Source of the DNA: an uncultured Clostridia bacterium
Lineage (GTDB): Bacteria; Bacillota; Clostridia; Christensenellales; Aristaeellaceae
Length of the DNA stretch: 14,452 nt
Direction of reading: 5' to 3'
NCBI GenBank assembly: GCA_934631025.1
Contig: CAKTXR010000065.1
Location: 1-14,452 of the forward strand
Shown here: positions 1-7,218 of the stretch, one piece after another
Numbering within the stretch: the first letter of the stretch is position 1
How the letters are laid out: every line of letters begins with the position of its first letter
Notes under the pieces: generated by a model
Told to the model about the DNA's origin: nothing
Databases searched by the model: none
What the model saw: only the letters and a program-made list of their open reading frames with translations
Position numbers and translations under genes: made by a program

Positions 1-30
1 TCAGGCAGGTCGGGCCGTATAGTACTAAGT
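1..30. repeat. Partial copy of terminator-flank sequence at the window edge
   Basis: The stretch around positions 6-25 (CAGGTCGGGCCGTATAGTAC) resembles the bases beside the prs terminator at 160-181 (GGGTCGGGCTGTATAAAG). It may be the cut half of another copy of the same hairpin element, with its partner arm outside the window. The similarity is visible but the identity of the element is inferred. Confidence 0.3.
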
Positions 31-59
31 TTTCTTGCATCGCGCGGCAGCAAGTGGAA

Positions 60-97
60 CCGGCACTGCCGGCGGGTCGCATGCGCGAAGCGGTGTG
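60..97. repeat. Diverged outlying copy of the prs-downstream hairpin repeat
   Basis: A short hairpin (CCGGC-ACT-GCCGG, 60-72) is followed by CGGGTCGCATGCGCGAAGCG and GTGTG (73-97). The same order, a G+C stem with an ACT loop followed by a GCGCGAAGCGGTGTG core, recurs in the 43-bp tandem array at 236-346. This copy lies beyond the terminator and has changed its stem on both arms so that pairing is kept. Confidence 0.55.
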
Positions 98-131
98 AAA
101 GCCCTCCCGCCGCCACCCTGGCACACGGAAA

Positions 132-166
132 GACCCGTCCGGCTCCAATTTATGGCCGGACGGGTC
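132..166 (-). terminator. Intrinsic terminator downstream of prs
   Basis: A perfect 12-bp stem (GACCCGTCCGGC, 132-143, with its complement at 155-166) encloses an 11-nt A/T-rich loop. Read on the minus strand the stem is followed by TCTTTCC, a short U-run, while the plus-strand exit is G-rich. It therefore fits termination of minus-strand transcripts reaching here from prs. The same stem sequence is used at 14381-14414. Confidence 0.75.
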
Positions 167-235
167 GGGCTGTATAAAGATGTTTCCTACACGCACCAAC
201 GACCAGACTCGAGCCGCCCCCAAGCGGCGCGGAGT

Positions 236-346
236 CGGGTTGCGTGCGCGAAGCGGTGTGTCAGCGGGCACTGCCCGCCGGGTTGCGTACGCGAAGCGGT
301 GTGTCAGCGGGCACTGCCCGCCGGGTTGCACGCGCGAAGCGGTGTG
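236..346. repeat. 43-bp tandem repeat with internal hairpins, downstream of prs
   Basis: Three consecutive units begin at 236, 279 and 322, a period of exactly 43 bp. The first two are nearly identical and the third is cut short. Each complete unit holds the motif CGCGAAGCGGTGTG and a perfect 6-bp stem GCGGGC-ACT-GCCCGC (264-278 and 307-321). The third unit runs into a different stem next to the prs stop codon. The array lies in the transcribed 3' region between prs and its terminator, so the prs mRNA would carry a series of small hairpins. Function unknown; mRNA 3'-end protection or simple slippage expansion are both possible. Confidence 0.85.
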
Positions 347-349
347 CGT

Positions 350-364
350 GCAGGCTCAGCCTGC
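350..364 (-). other. Stem-loop abutting the prs stop codon
   Basis: GCAGGC-TCA-GCCTGC forms a perfect 6-bp stem with a 3-nt loop. It begins at the base directly after the prs TAA. There is no U-run, so it is unlikely to terminate by itself. It has the same stem-ACT/TCA-stem shape as the tandem repeat units and may be their founder or a variant end unit. Confidence 0.6.
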
Positions 365-1360
365 TTAGAGGTCGGTGTCCTGAACGCAGGATTTGAAGAG
401 GCTCTCGGGCAGCTCGTCGCTCAGCTCGTTGATGGACTCGTAGTTGTGATAACGGCGCACCATCTCGGCGAAGATCGGGGCGACGGACAGCGTCTTGAAC
501 TTGGGATGGCCGATGACGCGCGGATTCTCAACCGTGTCGGTCGAAATCAGCTTCTCGATCGGGCTGTTCTCAATGCGCTTCACGCCCTCCTCGGAAATGA
601 TGTTGTGGCTCAGCGCCGCAAAGATGCGCTTGGCGCCCTTCTTCTTCAGCGCCGCCGCCAGATTGACCAGCGTGCCGCCGGAAATGGTGAAGTCGTCCAC
701 GATCAGGCAGTTCTTGCCCTCGATGTCGCCCAGAATCTCCAGCACCTCGGCGTTCTCCGTGTGGTCGGAGCGCTGCTTGTCGCCGATGGCCACCGGCATA
801 TTCAGCGCCACGCCGAAGCGACGCGCCTGCTTGGCATAGCCCGCGTCCGGCGAGACGACCACCGTGTTCTCCAGATGCAGAGACTTCACATACTGCGCCA
901 GCACCGGCAGCGCATAGACGTGATCCAGCGGCTTTTTGAAGAAGCCCTGAATCTGGCCGCAGTGCAGATCCTGCACCATGATGCGATCAGCGCCCGCCAG
1001 CTCGATCGACTCGGCGCACACGCGCGCACGGATCGACACGCGCGGCTCGTCCTTCTTGTCGCCCTTCGCATAGCCGAAATAGGGCATGACCAGCGTCACG
1101 GACAGAGCGCTGGCGCGCTTGAACGCGTCCAGCCAGAACAGAATCTCAACAAACTCATCGTTGGGCGACATACCGATCGGCTGCACCAGATACACCGCGC
1201 GGTCGCGAACGGATTCGTCAATGCGCACAAACGTGTTGCCGTCCGAAAAGCGAATCACCGTCGACTTGCCGACCGAACAGCCCAGATACCTGCACATGCG
1301 CTCCGCAAAAGCATGTCCGCCGCTTCCTGCAAAGATGGATACGTTAGCGTTGCCTACCAT
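365..1360 (-). CDS. prs: Ribose-phosphate pyrophosphokinase (PRPP synthetase), divergent form
   Basis: This 331-residue cytosolic enzyme transfers pyrophosphate from ATP to ribose-5-phosphate, giving PRPP for nucleotide, His and Trp synthesis. Family landmarks are in order: MPYFGYAKGDKK (92-103), the ATP-site DLHCGQIQGFF (131-141), the catalytic-loop DKQR (194-197, Lys and Arg kept) and the PRPP loop VDDFTISGGT (221-230). Classical bacterial enzymes read DDMIDTAGT in that loop and YARQDRK in the first motif. The SGGT form resembles the plant class II enzymes, so allosteric control may differ. Length is slightly above the usual 310-320 residues. ATG 1358-1360 is chosen because AGGAGGGGG (1367-1375) sits just upstream; an in-frame ATG seven codons earlier would place this site inside the gene. 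It appears monocistronic, with hairpins and a terminator downstream. Function is confident; subclass is inference. Confidence 0.93.
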   Translation of the reverse strand: MVGNANVSIFAGSGGHAFAERMCRYLGCSVGKSTVIRFSDGNTFVRIDESVRDRAVYLVQPIGMSPNDEFVEILFWLDAFKRASALSVTLVMPYFGYAKGDKKDEPRVSIRARVCAESIELAGADRIMVQDLHCGQIQGFFKKPLDHVYALPVLAQYVKSLHLENTVVVSPDAGYAKQARRFGVALNMPVAIGDKQRSDHTENAEVLEILGDIEGKNCLIVDDFTISGGTLVNLAAALKKKGAKRIFAALSHNIISEEGVKRIENSPIEKLISTDTVENPRVIGHPKFKTLSVAPIFAEMVRRYHNYESINELSDELPESLFKSCVQDTDL

Positions 1361-1892
1361 AAGAATCCCCCTCCTAATCATCCGTGGCCCCGGAGCACGC
1401 CCCAAAATTCTCCGGGCCGCAATTTCAGCGTCTCTTTCGCCCGAAAAGCGCTCTCGATTCAGCCCCCGCTGAACCCCGCGTTTCTCCGTCCGGAAGCCCT
1501 TCACGCGCCGCGCCCCTGCGAAAAATCCGTCCGAAATCAGCGCCCCTTCCCTTTTTGAAGCATACCTCTACGCTGAAAGTTCTTTGAAACTTGAAGTACG
1601 TCCTCAAAAGGTTCCCGAGCCTGCATGCCCGGCGCGCTTTCCATCGCTCGGAATCGAAAGTCCACCGGCCCAGCCGCGCTGCGCCTTCTCCCGCCCGTCC
1701 CAAGTCGATGTAATCGCCCGTGCCTGCCGCCCCTGCCCCTTTTGAAACGCACTGAACGCCCCACATTCGTTTCCCTTTATCTCAAAATCAGGCCGCGCGC
1801 CCCGCGCCGTTTTCTGCCCGCCCGATCTGAAATCCGCTTAATCCGTCAAGGTTAGACTGATCAAACCCATTATCCTGCGCAAATGCGCAGAT
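1361..1892. other. Spacer between the VanW gene and prs, with a diverged repeat pair
   Basis: About 530 bp without a convincing gene. Two similar stretches, CCCCTTCCCTTTTTGAAGCA (1543-1562) and CCCCTGCCCCTTTTGAAACG (1730-1749), lie 187 bp apart and both continue toward CTGAA. I could not find a good -35/-10 pair for prs here. A minus-strand reading frame at 1425-1766 has a passable ribosome site but its Arg/Gly-rich product looks like translated spacer. Confidence 0.5.
1875..1890 (-). other. Palindrome just after the VanW stop codon
   Basis: CTGCGCAAATGCGCAG is a perfect inverted repeat (6-bp stem, 4-nt loop) two bases beyond the stop codon at 1893-1895. On the minus strand it is followed by GATAATGGG, not a U-run. 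It could stabilise the 3' end or be a weak terminator. Confidence 0.5.
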
Positions 1893-3596
1893 TCACCGCT
1901 CGTGAACGCCGACCCAATAGGTGTCGTTCTCCGGCTGATAGCTGTCGGTCGAGAGCTTCTCGCGGCTGATTTCCTCGCCGGTGGCAATGCTGTACACCAC
2001 GCGATAGGCCTCACTGCGCAGGCCGGGCTTGCCTTCCTTTTTGAGCACCTTTTCGTCGGTGTACCAGGCGTGGCTGCCTTCCTCGTCCTTGACATAGCTG
2101 ATGCCCTTGCCGGAGATGTCCGTCTGCAATACAACCGACTCGATCTCGATATAGGCATTCGGATCGACCGGCTGGCCGAAGATCTTGCACACGGCCTCTT
2201 CCTTCTTGCGGTCGACATAGGCGAAGATGTACAGCGTGCTCTCGGTGTTGTTCTTAAAGCGCATGTTCTTGTCGCCGTCGCTGACCGCAGCGTCCTGACT
2301 GGGCTGGACGTAGCCCACCGTCATGGTGTGCTGATGCCGCTCGACGACCGTCAGCCCCGCGCGAATCACCGCGCCGTATATGGTCGTGCTGGCCTGGCAC
2401 ACGCCGCCGCCCACGCCCTCGATGACCGTGCTGCCCGCGTATTCGGGCGCACGCTTGAAGCCGTTCTTCTCGGTGCGCTTGCCGACGACCTTGTTAAAGC
2501 TCACCGTCTCGCCCGGCTCGACCGTCATAAAGTTGAAGTAGCTCAGCGCCAAATTGACGTTGCTGGTGCGCTTCGAGCCGCTCGTGGCCAGCGTCGTCGT
2601 GCATTCGCCCAGCAGCAGCGTCTTGTTTTCGAGCGATTCGCGGCTGATCTCCGGCTCGACAATCTCCGGTTTCAGCTCGATCGTACCGCTTTTTCCCTCT
2701 TTAATCATCGTCTCGATCTGCTCAGTCAGCCCGTCCGCGTCCAGCCGGTAGCCTGTCGACGAATCGGTATAGCTGAACTGCGCAATTTCGACGATCTCCA
2801 TCGTCGCGTTCACGGGGTCGCGGTCGATGCTCGCCTTGATGCCTGCAACCAGCGTCTCGATCGCCGCGCGGTCATAGCTCAGCGTCACGTCGAGGTCGAC
2901 GGGGTTCTCCTTCAGCGCATTGATCGCGTCCTTCTGCTCGGCCGGCGTGCCCTCGCGGCCCATCTGCCACGCTTTGGCGAGCTGTGCGTCCGTATCGACG
3001 CTCACGCCAACGTCCGACGGCTTCAGCGACCAGCTCTGTCCCTCGAACGTCATCACGATCTCGGCGTTCATCGCGGCGTTATAGCGTTCGCTGAGCGCCG
3101 CGCGCGCCTCGTCCTGGGTCATGCCGCTGATCGACGTGCCGCCGATCGACACGCCCTCATAAAACGTATCCGCAGCCACAATATCCTGCGGCGCGCCCAG
3201 CCCCTTGAACAGCCGCACTGCCCCCCATACGAGGGCGATGAGCAGCGCCGCGCACAGCGCCGCCAGCGCACGCCGCATGTACAACCTGCGCCGGCGCTGT
3301 TTCAGCCGACTGCAGCTCGACCCGTCGCGCCGATTCGCCGCCGCGCGTCCCGCCGACGAAGCCCGCGTCCGCCCGGAAGCGTACCGGCCGTCCGCGTATC
3401 TTCCATTTGAATAGGAATGGTCGCCCGAAGCTCCGCCCGCATGGGACGCGCGCCGCTCGTCAGGCGTACGGCTCGCCGCCGTGCGATATGACGCAGAGCG
3501 TTCGCCCGCGTTTTTGTCACGCCTGTCCGGACCGTCGACGCGCCGCGGACGATCTCCGCCGTCGCGATACGCGCCGTTTCGATTGCTTCGAGTCAT
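1893..3596 (-). CDS. VanW-family membrane-anchored cell-envelope protein
   Basis: A 567-residue protein with four parts. Residues 1-107 form an Arg/Gly/Ser-rich cytosolic tail containing the near-repeat GRYADGRYASGR. Residues about 109-128 (ALAALCAALLIALVWGAVRL) form one transmembrane helix after a RRRRLYMRR stop, so the rest is outside the cell. Residues about 145-310 look like the YoaR/PG_binding_4 type. The VanW domain spans about 327-460, with the signature GVGGGVCQASTTIYGAV (394-410) and the HQHTMTVGYV stretch. A G5-like tail follows. VanW occurs in vancomycin-resistance clusters, but most members are chromosomal envelope proteins of unknown biochemistry and nothing here indicates resistance. 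Start ATG 3594-3596 follows AGGAG. It is transcribed alone from a promoter at 3677. Family certain, role unknown. Confidence 0.88.
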   Translation of the reverse strand: MTRSNRNGAYRDGGDRPRRVDGPDRRDKNAGERSASYRTAASRTPDERRASHAGGASGDHSYSNGRYADGRYASGRTRASSAGRAAANRRDGSSCSRLKQRRRRLYMRRALAALCAALLIALVWGAVRLFKGLGAPQDIVAADTFYEGVSIGGTSISGMTQDEARAALSERYNAAMNAEIVMTFEGQSWSLKPSDVGVSVDTDAQLAKAWQMGREGTPAEQKDAINALKENPVDLDVTLSYDRAAIETLVAGIKASIDRDPVNATMEIVEIAQFSYTDSSTGYRLDADGLTEQIETMIKEGKSGTIELKPEIVEPEISRESLENKTLLLGECTTTLATSGSKRTSNVNLALSYFNFMTVEPGETVSFNKVVGKRTEKNGFKRAPEYAGSTVIEGVGGGVCQASTTIYGAVIRAGLTVVERHQHTMTVGYVQPSQDAAVSDGDKNMRFKNNTESTLYIFAYVDRKKEEAVCKIFGQPVDPNAYIEIESVVLQTDISGKGISYVKDEEGSHAWYTDEKVLKKEGKPGLRSEAYRVVYSIATGEEISREKLSTDSYQPENDTYWVGVHER

Positions 3597-3676
3597 CGCT
3601 TTCTCCTAAGTCGGTTCGTATTCCCGCCGCGCATTTCTTTCGCCCGCGCGGCTCTGTCTGTTTATCCTGCTTATTG

Positions 3677-3685
3677 AGTATACCA
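3677..3685 (-). promoter_or_regulatory. Extended -10 promoter of the VanW gene
   Basis: On the minus strand the sequence reads TGGTATACT, a TATACT -10 box (3677-3682) with the TG extension (3684-3685). The -35 region has no good match (GTTTCA 16 bp upstream is the best), as is common for extended -10 sites. The predicted leader is about 70 nt. The box stands out in otherwise GC-rich DNA. Confidence 0.6.
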
Positions 3686-4009
3686 TAGGACCGCCTTCTG
3701 AAACAGCCGCCCTGTATTATCGTCGTTCAAAGCGCCATCTGCCGCGTCCGTTCACTGCGCGCCGAATTTCGCCGCCAGTCAGCCGCTTCCATCCGGCCAT
3801 AGTCCGAACGCCCGCAACCGATTGATCACATCGCAGCCGTCCGTCGACAGGCTAAACGCCCATCACCAGCTCGCTCCCATCCCGCAAACGCCGTTGTCGA
3901 CTCATGCGCCGCGTCTCATCCCGCTTCTATCGAACACCCCAGTCATTCCGACTGTGCGCAGCCGCTCAAGCACGCTGCGTATATGCAGCCGCCCGTCAAG
4001 CATCCGTTG

Positions 4010-4273
4010 TCCGTTCAGCTTACGCTAAACGTCTTTTGCCAAGCCGGTCACACCTGCTCAGCCGTTATGCCGAGTGTCGTTGTCCGCTCAGCCGCGCGCG
4101 TCCGTTCAGCTTGCGCCAAACGCCGCCGCCAGCTTACTCGCGCCGCACGACCCTCGGTCAGCTCGCTCGGCGTTGTTTCGCACATCTGCCAGTTCTGCCG
4201 CGTCTCGTCCAATCATGCGCCGCACAACAAATCCAGCCGCACCGCATCCGTTCAGCTTGCGCCAAACGCCGCC
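4010..4273. repeat. Dispersed TCCGTTCAGCTTGCGCCAAA repeat, three clear copies
   Basis: Copies at 4101-4127 and 4247-4273 are identical over 27 bp. The copy at 4010-4031 differs at a few positions and a remnant lies at 3747. After the identical part the copies continue with related CCAG-TTAC-CGC sequence. The intervals are 91 and 146 bp. They are confined to this spacer within the window. Confidence 0.75.
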
Positions 4274-4306
4274 AGTTTACGCCTTTCGCGTCCAGCCCCC
4301 GCCGCG

Positions 4307-5173
4307 TCAATCCCCCAGCGCCTTCAAAAAGCGCCTGAGATCCTCGCCGCGCCGCCGCCAGTGCTGCATGCCGTCTCCCATATCGACGTTCTTCACCTGG
4401 CCGTGATAATCGCTGCCGCCGGTCACCAGCAGGTTTTCCGCACGCGCAATGCGCTCGAACGCCGCCGCCTGAGCCGCGCCGTGCGCCATGTGATAGACCT
4501 CTATGCCGCGCAGGCCGTACGCCTTGAGCGCATGGAAGCGCTCGCGCCCCCAGTAGCACTCGCCGTGGTTCTGCCCCGGATGCGCGATCACCGGCAGGCC
4601 GCCGCAATCGGCGATCAGGCGAACCGCCTGCTGCACGCTCAGCTTTTCGCGCTCGACATAGGCCGGCTTTCCGGGCGAGAGGTACCTGGCGAACGCCTCG
4701 CGCACGTCCCGCACCACGCCCTTGTCGATCAGCACGCGCGCCAGATGCGAGCGCCCCACGCTGCCGTCCGACAGCGCCGTCACCTCGTCCAGCGTCACGT
4801 CCACGCCCAGCGCGCGCAGCTTTTCCACCATGGCCGCCATGCGTTCGGCGCGCTTATCGCGCATGAGCGAGAGCGTCTGCTCCATCCGCTCCACGTCCCG
4901 TACGCCGTAGCCCAGCACATGAACCTCGGTCTGGCCGCCCGCGCTGATCTCCACGCCGCCGATCACGCGCACGCCGTATCTTTCGCCGGCCGCGGCGGCC
5001 TCGGGCACGCCGCGCATGGTGTCGTGATCGGTGATCGCGATGATCGAAAATCCCTTTTCGGCCGCAAGCGCGACCACAGCCTCCGGTGAATCGGTTCCAT
5101 CGGAGGCGGTCGTGTGGATATGCAGGTCAAAGCGGGGCGGCTGCCCGCCCGGCTCGAACCGTTTACTGTTCAT
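4307..5173 (-). CDS. PHP-domain metal-dependent phosphoesterase
   Basis: A 288-residue cytosolic protein of the PHP family (COG0613), which includes 3',5'-nucleoside bisphosphate phosphatases and the 5'-3' RNA-trimming YciV/RNase AM group. The metal-site motifs are all present: DLHIHTTASDG (16-26), ITDHDT (47-52), GGVEIS, VIAHPG and the C-terminal GSDYHG. The exact substrate cannot be told from sequence. The start is placed at ATG 5171-5173, which overlaps the last 11 bases of ftsH. A longer reading frame reaching 5242 would add an Arg/Lys-rich stretch that is simply ftsH read in another frame. The ribosome site is poor, so translation probably depends on ribosomes finishing ftsH. A link to RNA or nucleotide turnover is a family-based guess. 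Confidence 0.85.
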   Translation of the reverse strand: MNSKRFEPGGQPPRFDLHIHTTASDGTDSPEAVVALAAEKGFSIIAITDHDTMRGVPEAAAAGERYGVRVIGGVEISAGGQTEVHVLGYGVRDVERMEQTLSLMRDKRAERMAAMVEKLRALGVDVTLDEVTALSDGSVGRSHLARVLIDKGVVRDVREAFARYLSPGKPAYVEREKLSVQQAVRLIADCGGLPVIAHPGQNHGECYWGRERFHALKAYGLRGIEVYHMAHGAAQAAAFERIARAENLLVTGGSDYHGQVKNVDMGDGMQHWRRRGEDLRRFLKALGD

Positions 5174-7121
5174 CGGTCTGCGCTTCGCTTTCCGCGCCCG
5201 TTTCAGCCGTCTCGGCCGCAGACGCAGTGCTCTCGGCCGCATCGTTCATAATGGCCTCGAATTCCGCCTGATCGAGCTTTTCCTTATCCTGAAGCGCCCT
5301 GGCCACAGCGTCCAGCTTGTCGCGGTGCTCGGTCAGTATGGTCATCGCGCGGTCGTAGCCCGCCTTGAGCAGGTCGTGAACCTCCTCGTCAATGGCGCGG
5401 CTCACCTCGTCGGACACGTTCGAGCCGGTCTGCGAGAAGTCGCGGCCCAGGAACACCTCGTGCTCCTCGCCCAGGAACATCGGGCCGAGCTTGCCGCTCA
5501 TGCCGTATTCGGTCACCATGGCGCGCGCGGTCTGCGTGGCCTTTTTGAGGTCGCTCGAGGAACCGGTGGACACGTCGCCCAGCACGAGCTTCTCGGCGCA
5601 GTGGCCGCCCAGACTTCCGGCAATGGAGGCCTTCAGACGGTTGCTGGAAATATAGCTGGTTTCCTCGTCGGGCAGCCACATGGTGTATCCGCCCGCGCCC
5701 TTGCCGCGCGGAATGATGGACACCTCATGCACCTTGTCGCACTCGGGAATATAGTGCATGACCACAGCGTGGCCCGCCTCGTGATAGGCCACGAGATACT
5801 TGTCCTTCTCGGTGACCTTGTGACTCTTCTTTTCGGGGCCGGCACTCACGCGGGTGATGGCCTCCTCGATGGTGGCCATGGCGATTTCCCTGCCATTGGC
5901 GCGCGCAGTGAGGATCGCCGCCTCGTTGAGCACGTTTTCGAGATCCGCACCGGTAAAGTAGGGCGTTCTGCGCGCGATGACCGACAGATCGACGTCCGCG
6001 GCCAGCGGCTTGCCCCTGGCGTGAATTTTCAGGATGTCCTCGCGGCCCTTCACGTCCGGATAGCTCACGGTAATCTGGCGGTCAAAACGGCCGGGGCGCA
6101 GCAGCGCCGGGTCGAGTATGTCCGCGCGGTTGGTGGCCGCCATGACGATGATGCCCTGATTGGCCGTAAAGCCGTCCATCTCGACCAGCAGCTGGTTGAG
6201 CGTCTGCTCGCGCTCGTCGTGGCCGCCGCCCAGACCCGCGCCGCGCTGACGGCCCACCGCGTCGATCTCGTCGATGAACACGATGGCCGGAGCGCGCTTT
6301 TTCGCCTCGTCAAACAGATCGCGCACGCGGCTCGCGCCCACGCCCACGAACATTTCCACAAAGTCCGAACCGGAAATCGTAAAAAACGGCACGCCCGCCT
6401 CGCCCGCAACGGCGCGGGCCAGCAGCGTCTTGCCGGTGCCGGGAGGGCCGACGAGCAGCACGCCCTTGGGCACGCGCGCGCCCAGCTCCTGAAACTTTCC
6501 GGGATCCTTCAGGAAATCGACGATCTCGCGCAGCTCCTCCGTCTCCTCCTGAGCGCCCGCGACGTTGGCAAAGGTGACCTTGTTTTTGTTCGGGTCGCTC
6601 AGCCGCGCGCGGGAGCGGCCGAAGTTCATCACGCCCTTGCCGCCGCCGCCCTGCTGGCGCATCATGAAATACCACAATACGCCGAAGAGCACCACGGTCA
6701 CCAGCAGCGGAATCCACTCGACCCACCAAGGCGTCGAGGCCGGCGGGGTCACGGTCACGGTGAACGCGTAATCGCTCACCTTGATGAGATCGGCGTCCTT
6801 GCCCAGCTTTTCGGCATAGATGGCGTTCACGTCGCTGTAGAACTGAGACGTGCTCGGCAGAAGCGACGCGACGTTATAGCGCTGCGGGAACTCGCTGGCC
6901 GCAATGCCGCTGTCGCGCGTCGCGGCGACCAGATTGTTGCCGGTCGTCATGACGAACTCCAGCTCGTCCTTCTCGACCATATCGAGCACTTCGGAATAGT
7001 TGACGCTGCGCACCTGATCGTGCACGGGCGAGCCGAGCATCTGCACGGCGACCAGTATCACGATAATCAGCGCCGCGTAAATCAGCAGCTGAGGCAGTCG
7101 ATTGAATTTCTTTGGCTTCAA
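5163..7121 (-). CDS. ftsH: ATP-dependent zinc metalloprotease FtsH
   Basis: A 652-residue inner-membrane AAA+ protease that extracts and degrades membrane and regulatory proteins as a hexamer. There are two transmembrane helices (about 11-29 and 133-153) flanking an extracytoplasmic domain. Then come Walker A GPPGTGKT (225-232), Walker B VFIDEID (281-287), the second region of homology ending LLRPGRFDR (340-348), and the zinc site HEAGH (447-451) with its third ligand D524 in GSSSDL. The C-terminal tail is Ala/Glu-rich and probably flexible. TTG 7119-7121 is the best start: GAGGGA (7129-7134) lies seven bases upstream, and no in-frame ATG precedes the first membrane helix. A sigma-A-type promoter at 7182-7210 drives it. 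In Bacillus and many Clostridia tilS-hpt-ftsH are adjacent; the same order holds here with long gaps. Confidence 0.97.
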   Translation of the reverse strand: MKPKKFNRLPQLLIYAALIIVILVAVQMLGSPVHDQVRSVNYSEVLDMVEKDELEFVMTTGNNLVAATRDSGIAASEFPQRYNVASLLPSTSQFYSDVNAIYAEKLGKDADLIKVSDYAFTVTVTPPASTPWWVEWIPLLVTVVLFGVLWYFMMRQQGGGGKGVMNFGRSRARLSDPNKNKVTFANVAGAQEETEELREIVDFLKDPGKFQELGARVPKGVLLVGPPGTGKTLLARAVAGEAGVPFFTISGSDFVEMFVGVGASRVRDLFDEAKKRAPAIVFIDEIDAVGRQRGAGLGGGHDEREQTLNQLLVEMDGFTANQGIIVMAATNRADILDPALLRPGRFDRQITVSYPDVKGREDILKIHARGKPLAADVDLSVIARRTPYFTGADLENVLNEAAILTARANGREIAMATIEEAITRVSAGPEKKSHKVTEKDKYLVAYHEAGHAVVMHYIPECDKVHEVSIIPRGKGAGGYTMWLPDEETSYISSNRLKASIAGSLGGHCAEKLVLGDVSTGSSSDLKKATQTARAMVTEYGMSGKLGPMFLGEEHEVFLGRDFSQTGSNVSDEVSRAIDEEVHDLLKAGYDRAMTILTEHRDKLDAVARALQDKEKLDQAEFEAIMNDAAESTASAAETAETGAESEAQTDEQ

Positions 7122-7128
7122 AAAAGCA

Positions 7129-7134
7129 TCCCTC
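7129..7134 (-). promoter_or_regulatory. Ribosome binding site fixing the ftsH TTG start
   Basis: GAGGGA on the minus strand is seven bases from TTG 7119-7121. An ATG overlapping this site opens a frame that stops after three codons, so it cannot be the ftsH start. Confidence 0.65.
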
Positions 7135-7181
7135 GCTTTCCTTTGCGTATCAAATCACAGTCAAATCCAGCGTATGTTCTT

Positions 7182-7210
7182 ATTATACCACGCGCAGCGG
7201 GCGGATTCAA
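7182..7210 (-). promoter_or_regulatory. Sigma-A-type promoter of ftsH
   Basis: On the minus strand TTGAAT (7205-7210) is followed after 17 bp by a perfect TATAAT (7182-7187), with a TG extension at 7189-7190. The predicted leader is about 55 nt. This is the strongest promoter match in the window. Confidence 0.8.
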
Positions 7211-7218
7211 ACCCGCCC
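7199..7218. promoter_or_regulatory. Inverted repeat over the ftsH -35 box
   Basis: GGGCGG (7199-7204) and CCGCCC (7213-7218) form a perfect 6-bp inverted repeat with the whole -35 hexamer in its 8-nt centre. It could be an operator or a hairpin in a transcript reading through from hpt. There is no U-run on the minus strand. Confidence 0.4.

Larger units (their letters stand above)
3597..4306. other. Spacer between the PHP gene and the VanW gene, with dispersed repeats
   Basis: About 710 bp without a supported gene. It contains the VanW promoter near 3680. Its other half carries repeats: an identical 27-bp sequence starting TCCGTTCAGCTTGCGCCAAA at 4101 and 4247, a related copy at 4010 (TCCGTTCAGCTTACGCTAAA), and a weaker one at 3747. 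No tRNA, riboswitch or terminator with a U-run was seen. Confidence 0.65.

Noticed and set aside
236..346. Tandem repeat as a coding repeat or CRISPR
   Set aside because: The units abut with no unique spacers, the 43-bp period is not a multiple of three, and it lies after a stop codon.
35..1558. A 507-codon plus-strand frame across prs
   Set aside because: Antisense to prs and running through the tandem repeat, which gives it a repeated Cys/Arg peptide. No supporting domain.
1425..1766. Minus-strand frame of 113 codons upstream of prs with a plausible AAAGGG ribosome site
   Set aside because: The Arg/Gly-rich product has no recognisable domain, includes spacer repeats and overlaps the prs leader. 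A short leader gene cannot be excluded but is not supported.
1893..3596. Vancomycin-resistance cluster suggested by the VanW domain
   Set aside because: No vanA/B-type ligase, vanH, vanX or vanRS is nearby. VanW-domain proteins are common chromosomal proteins in Bacillota.
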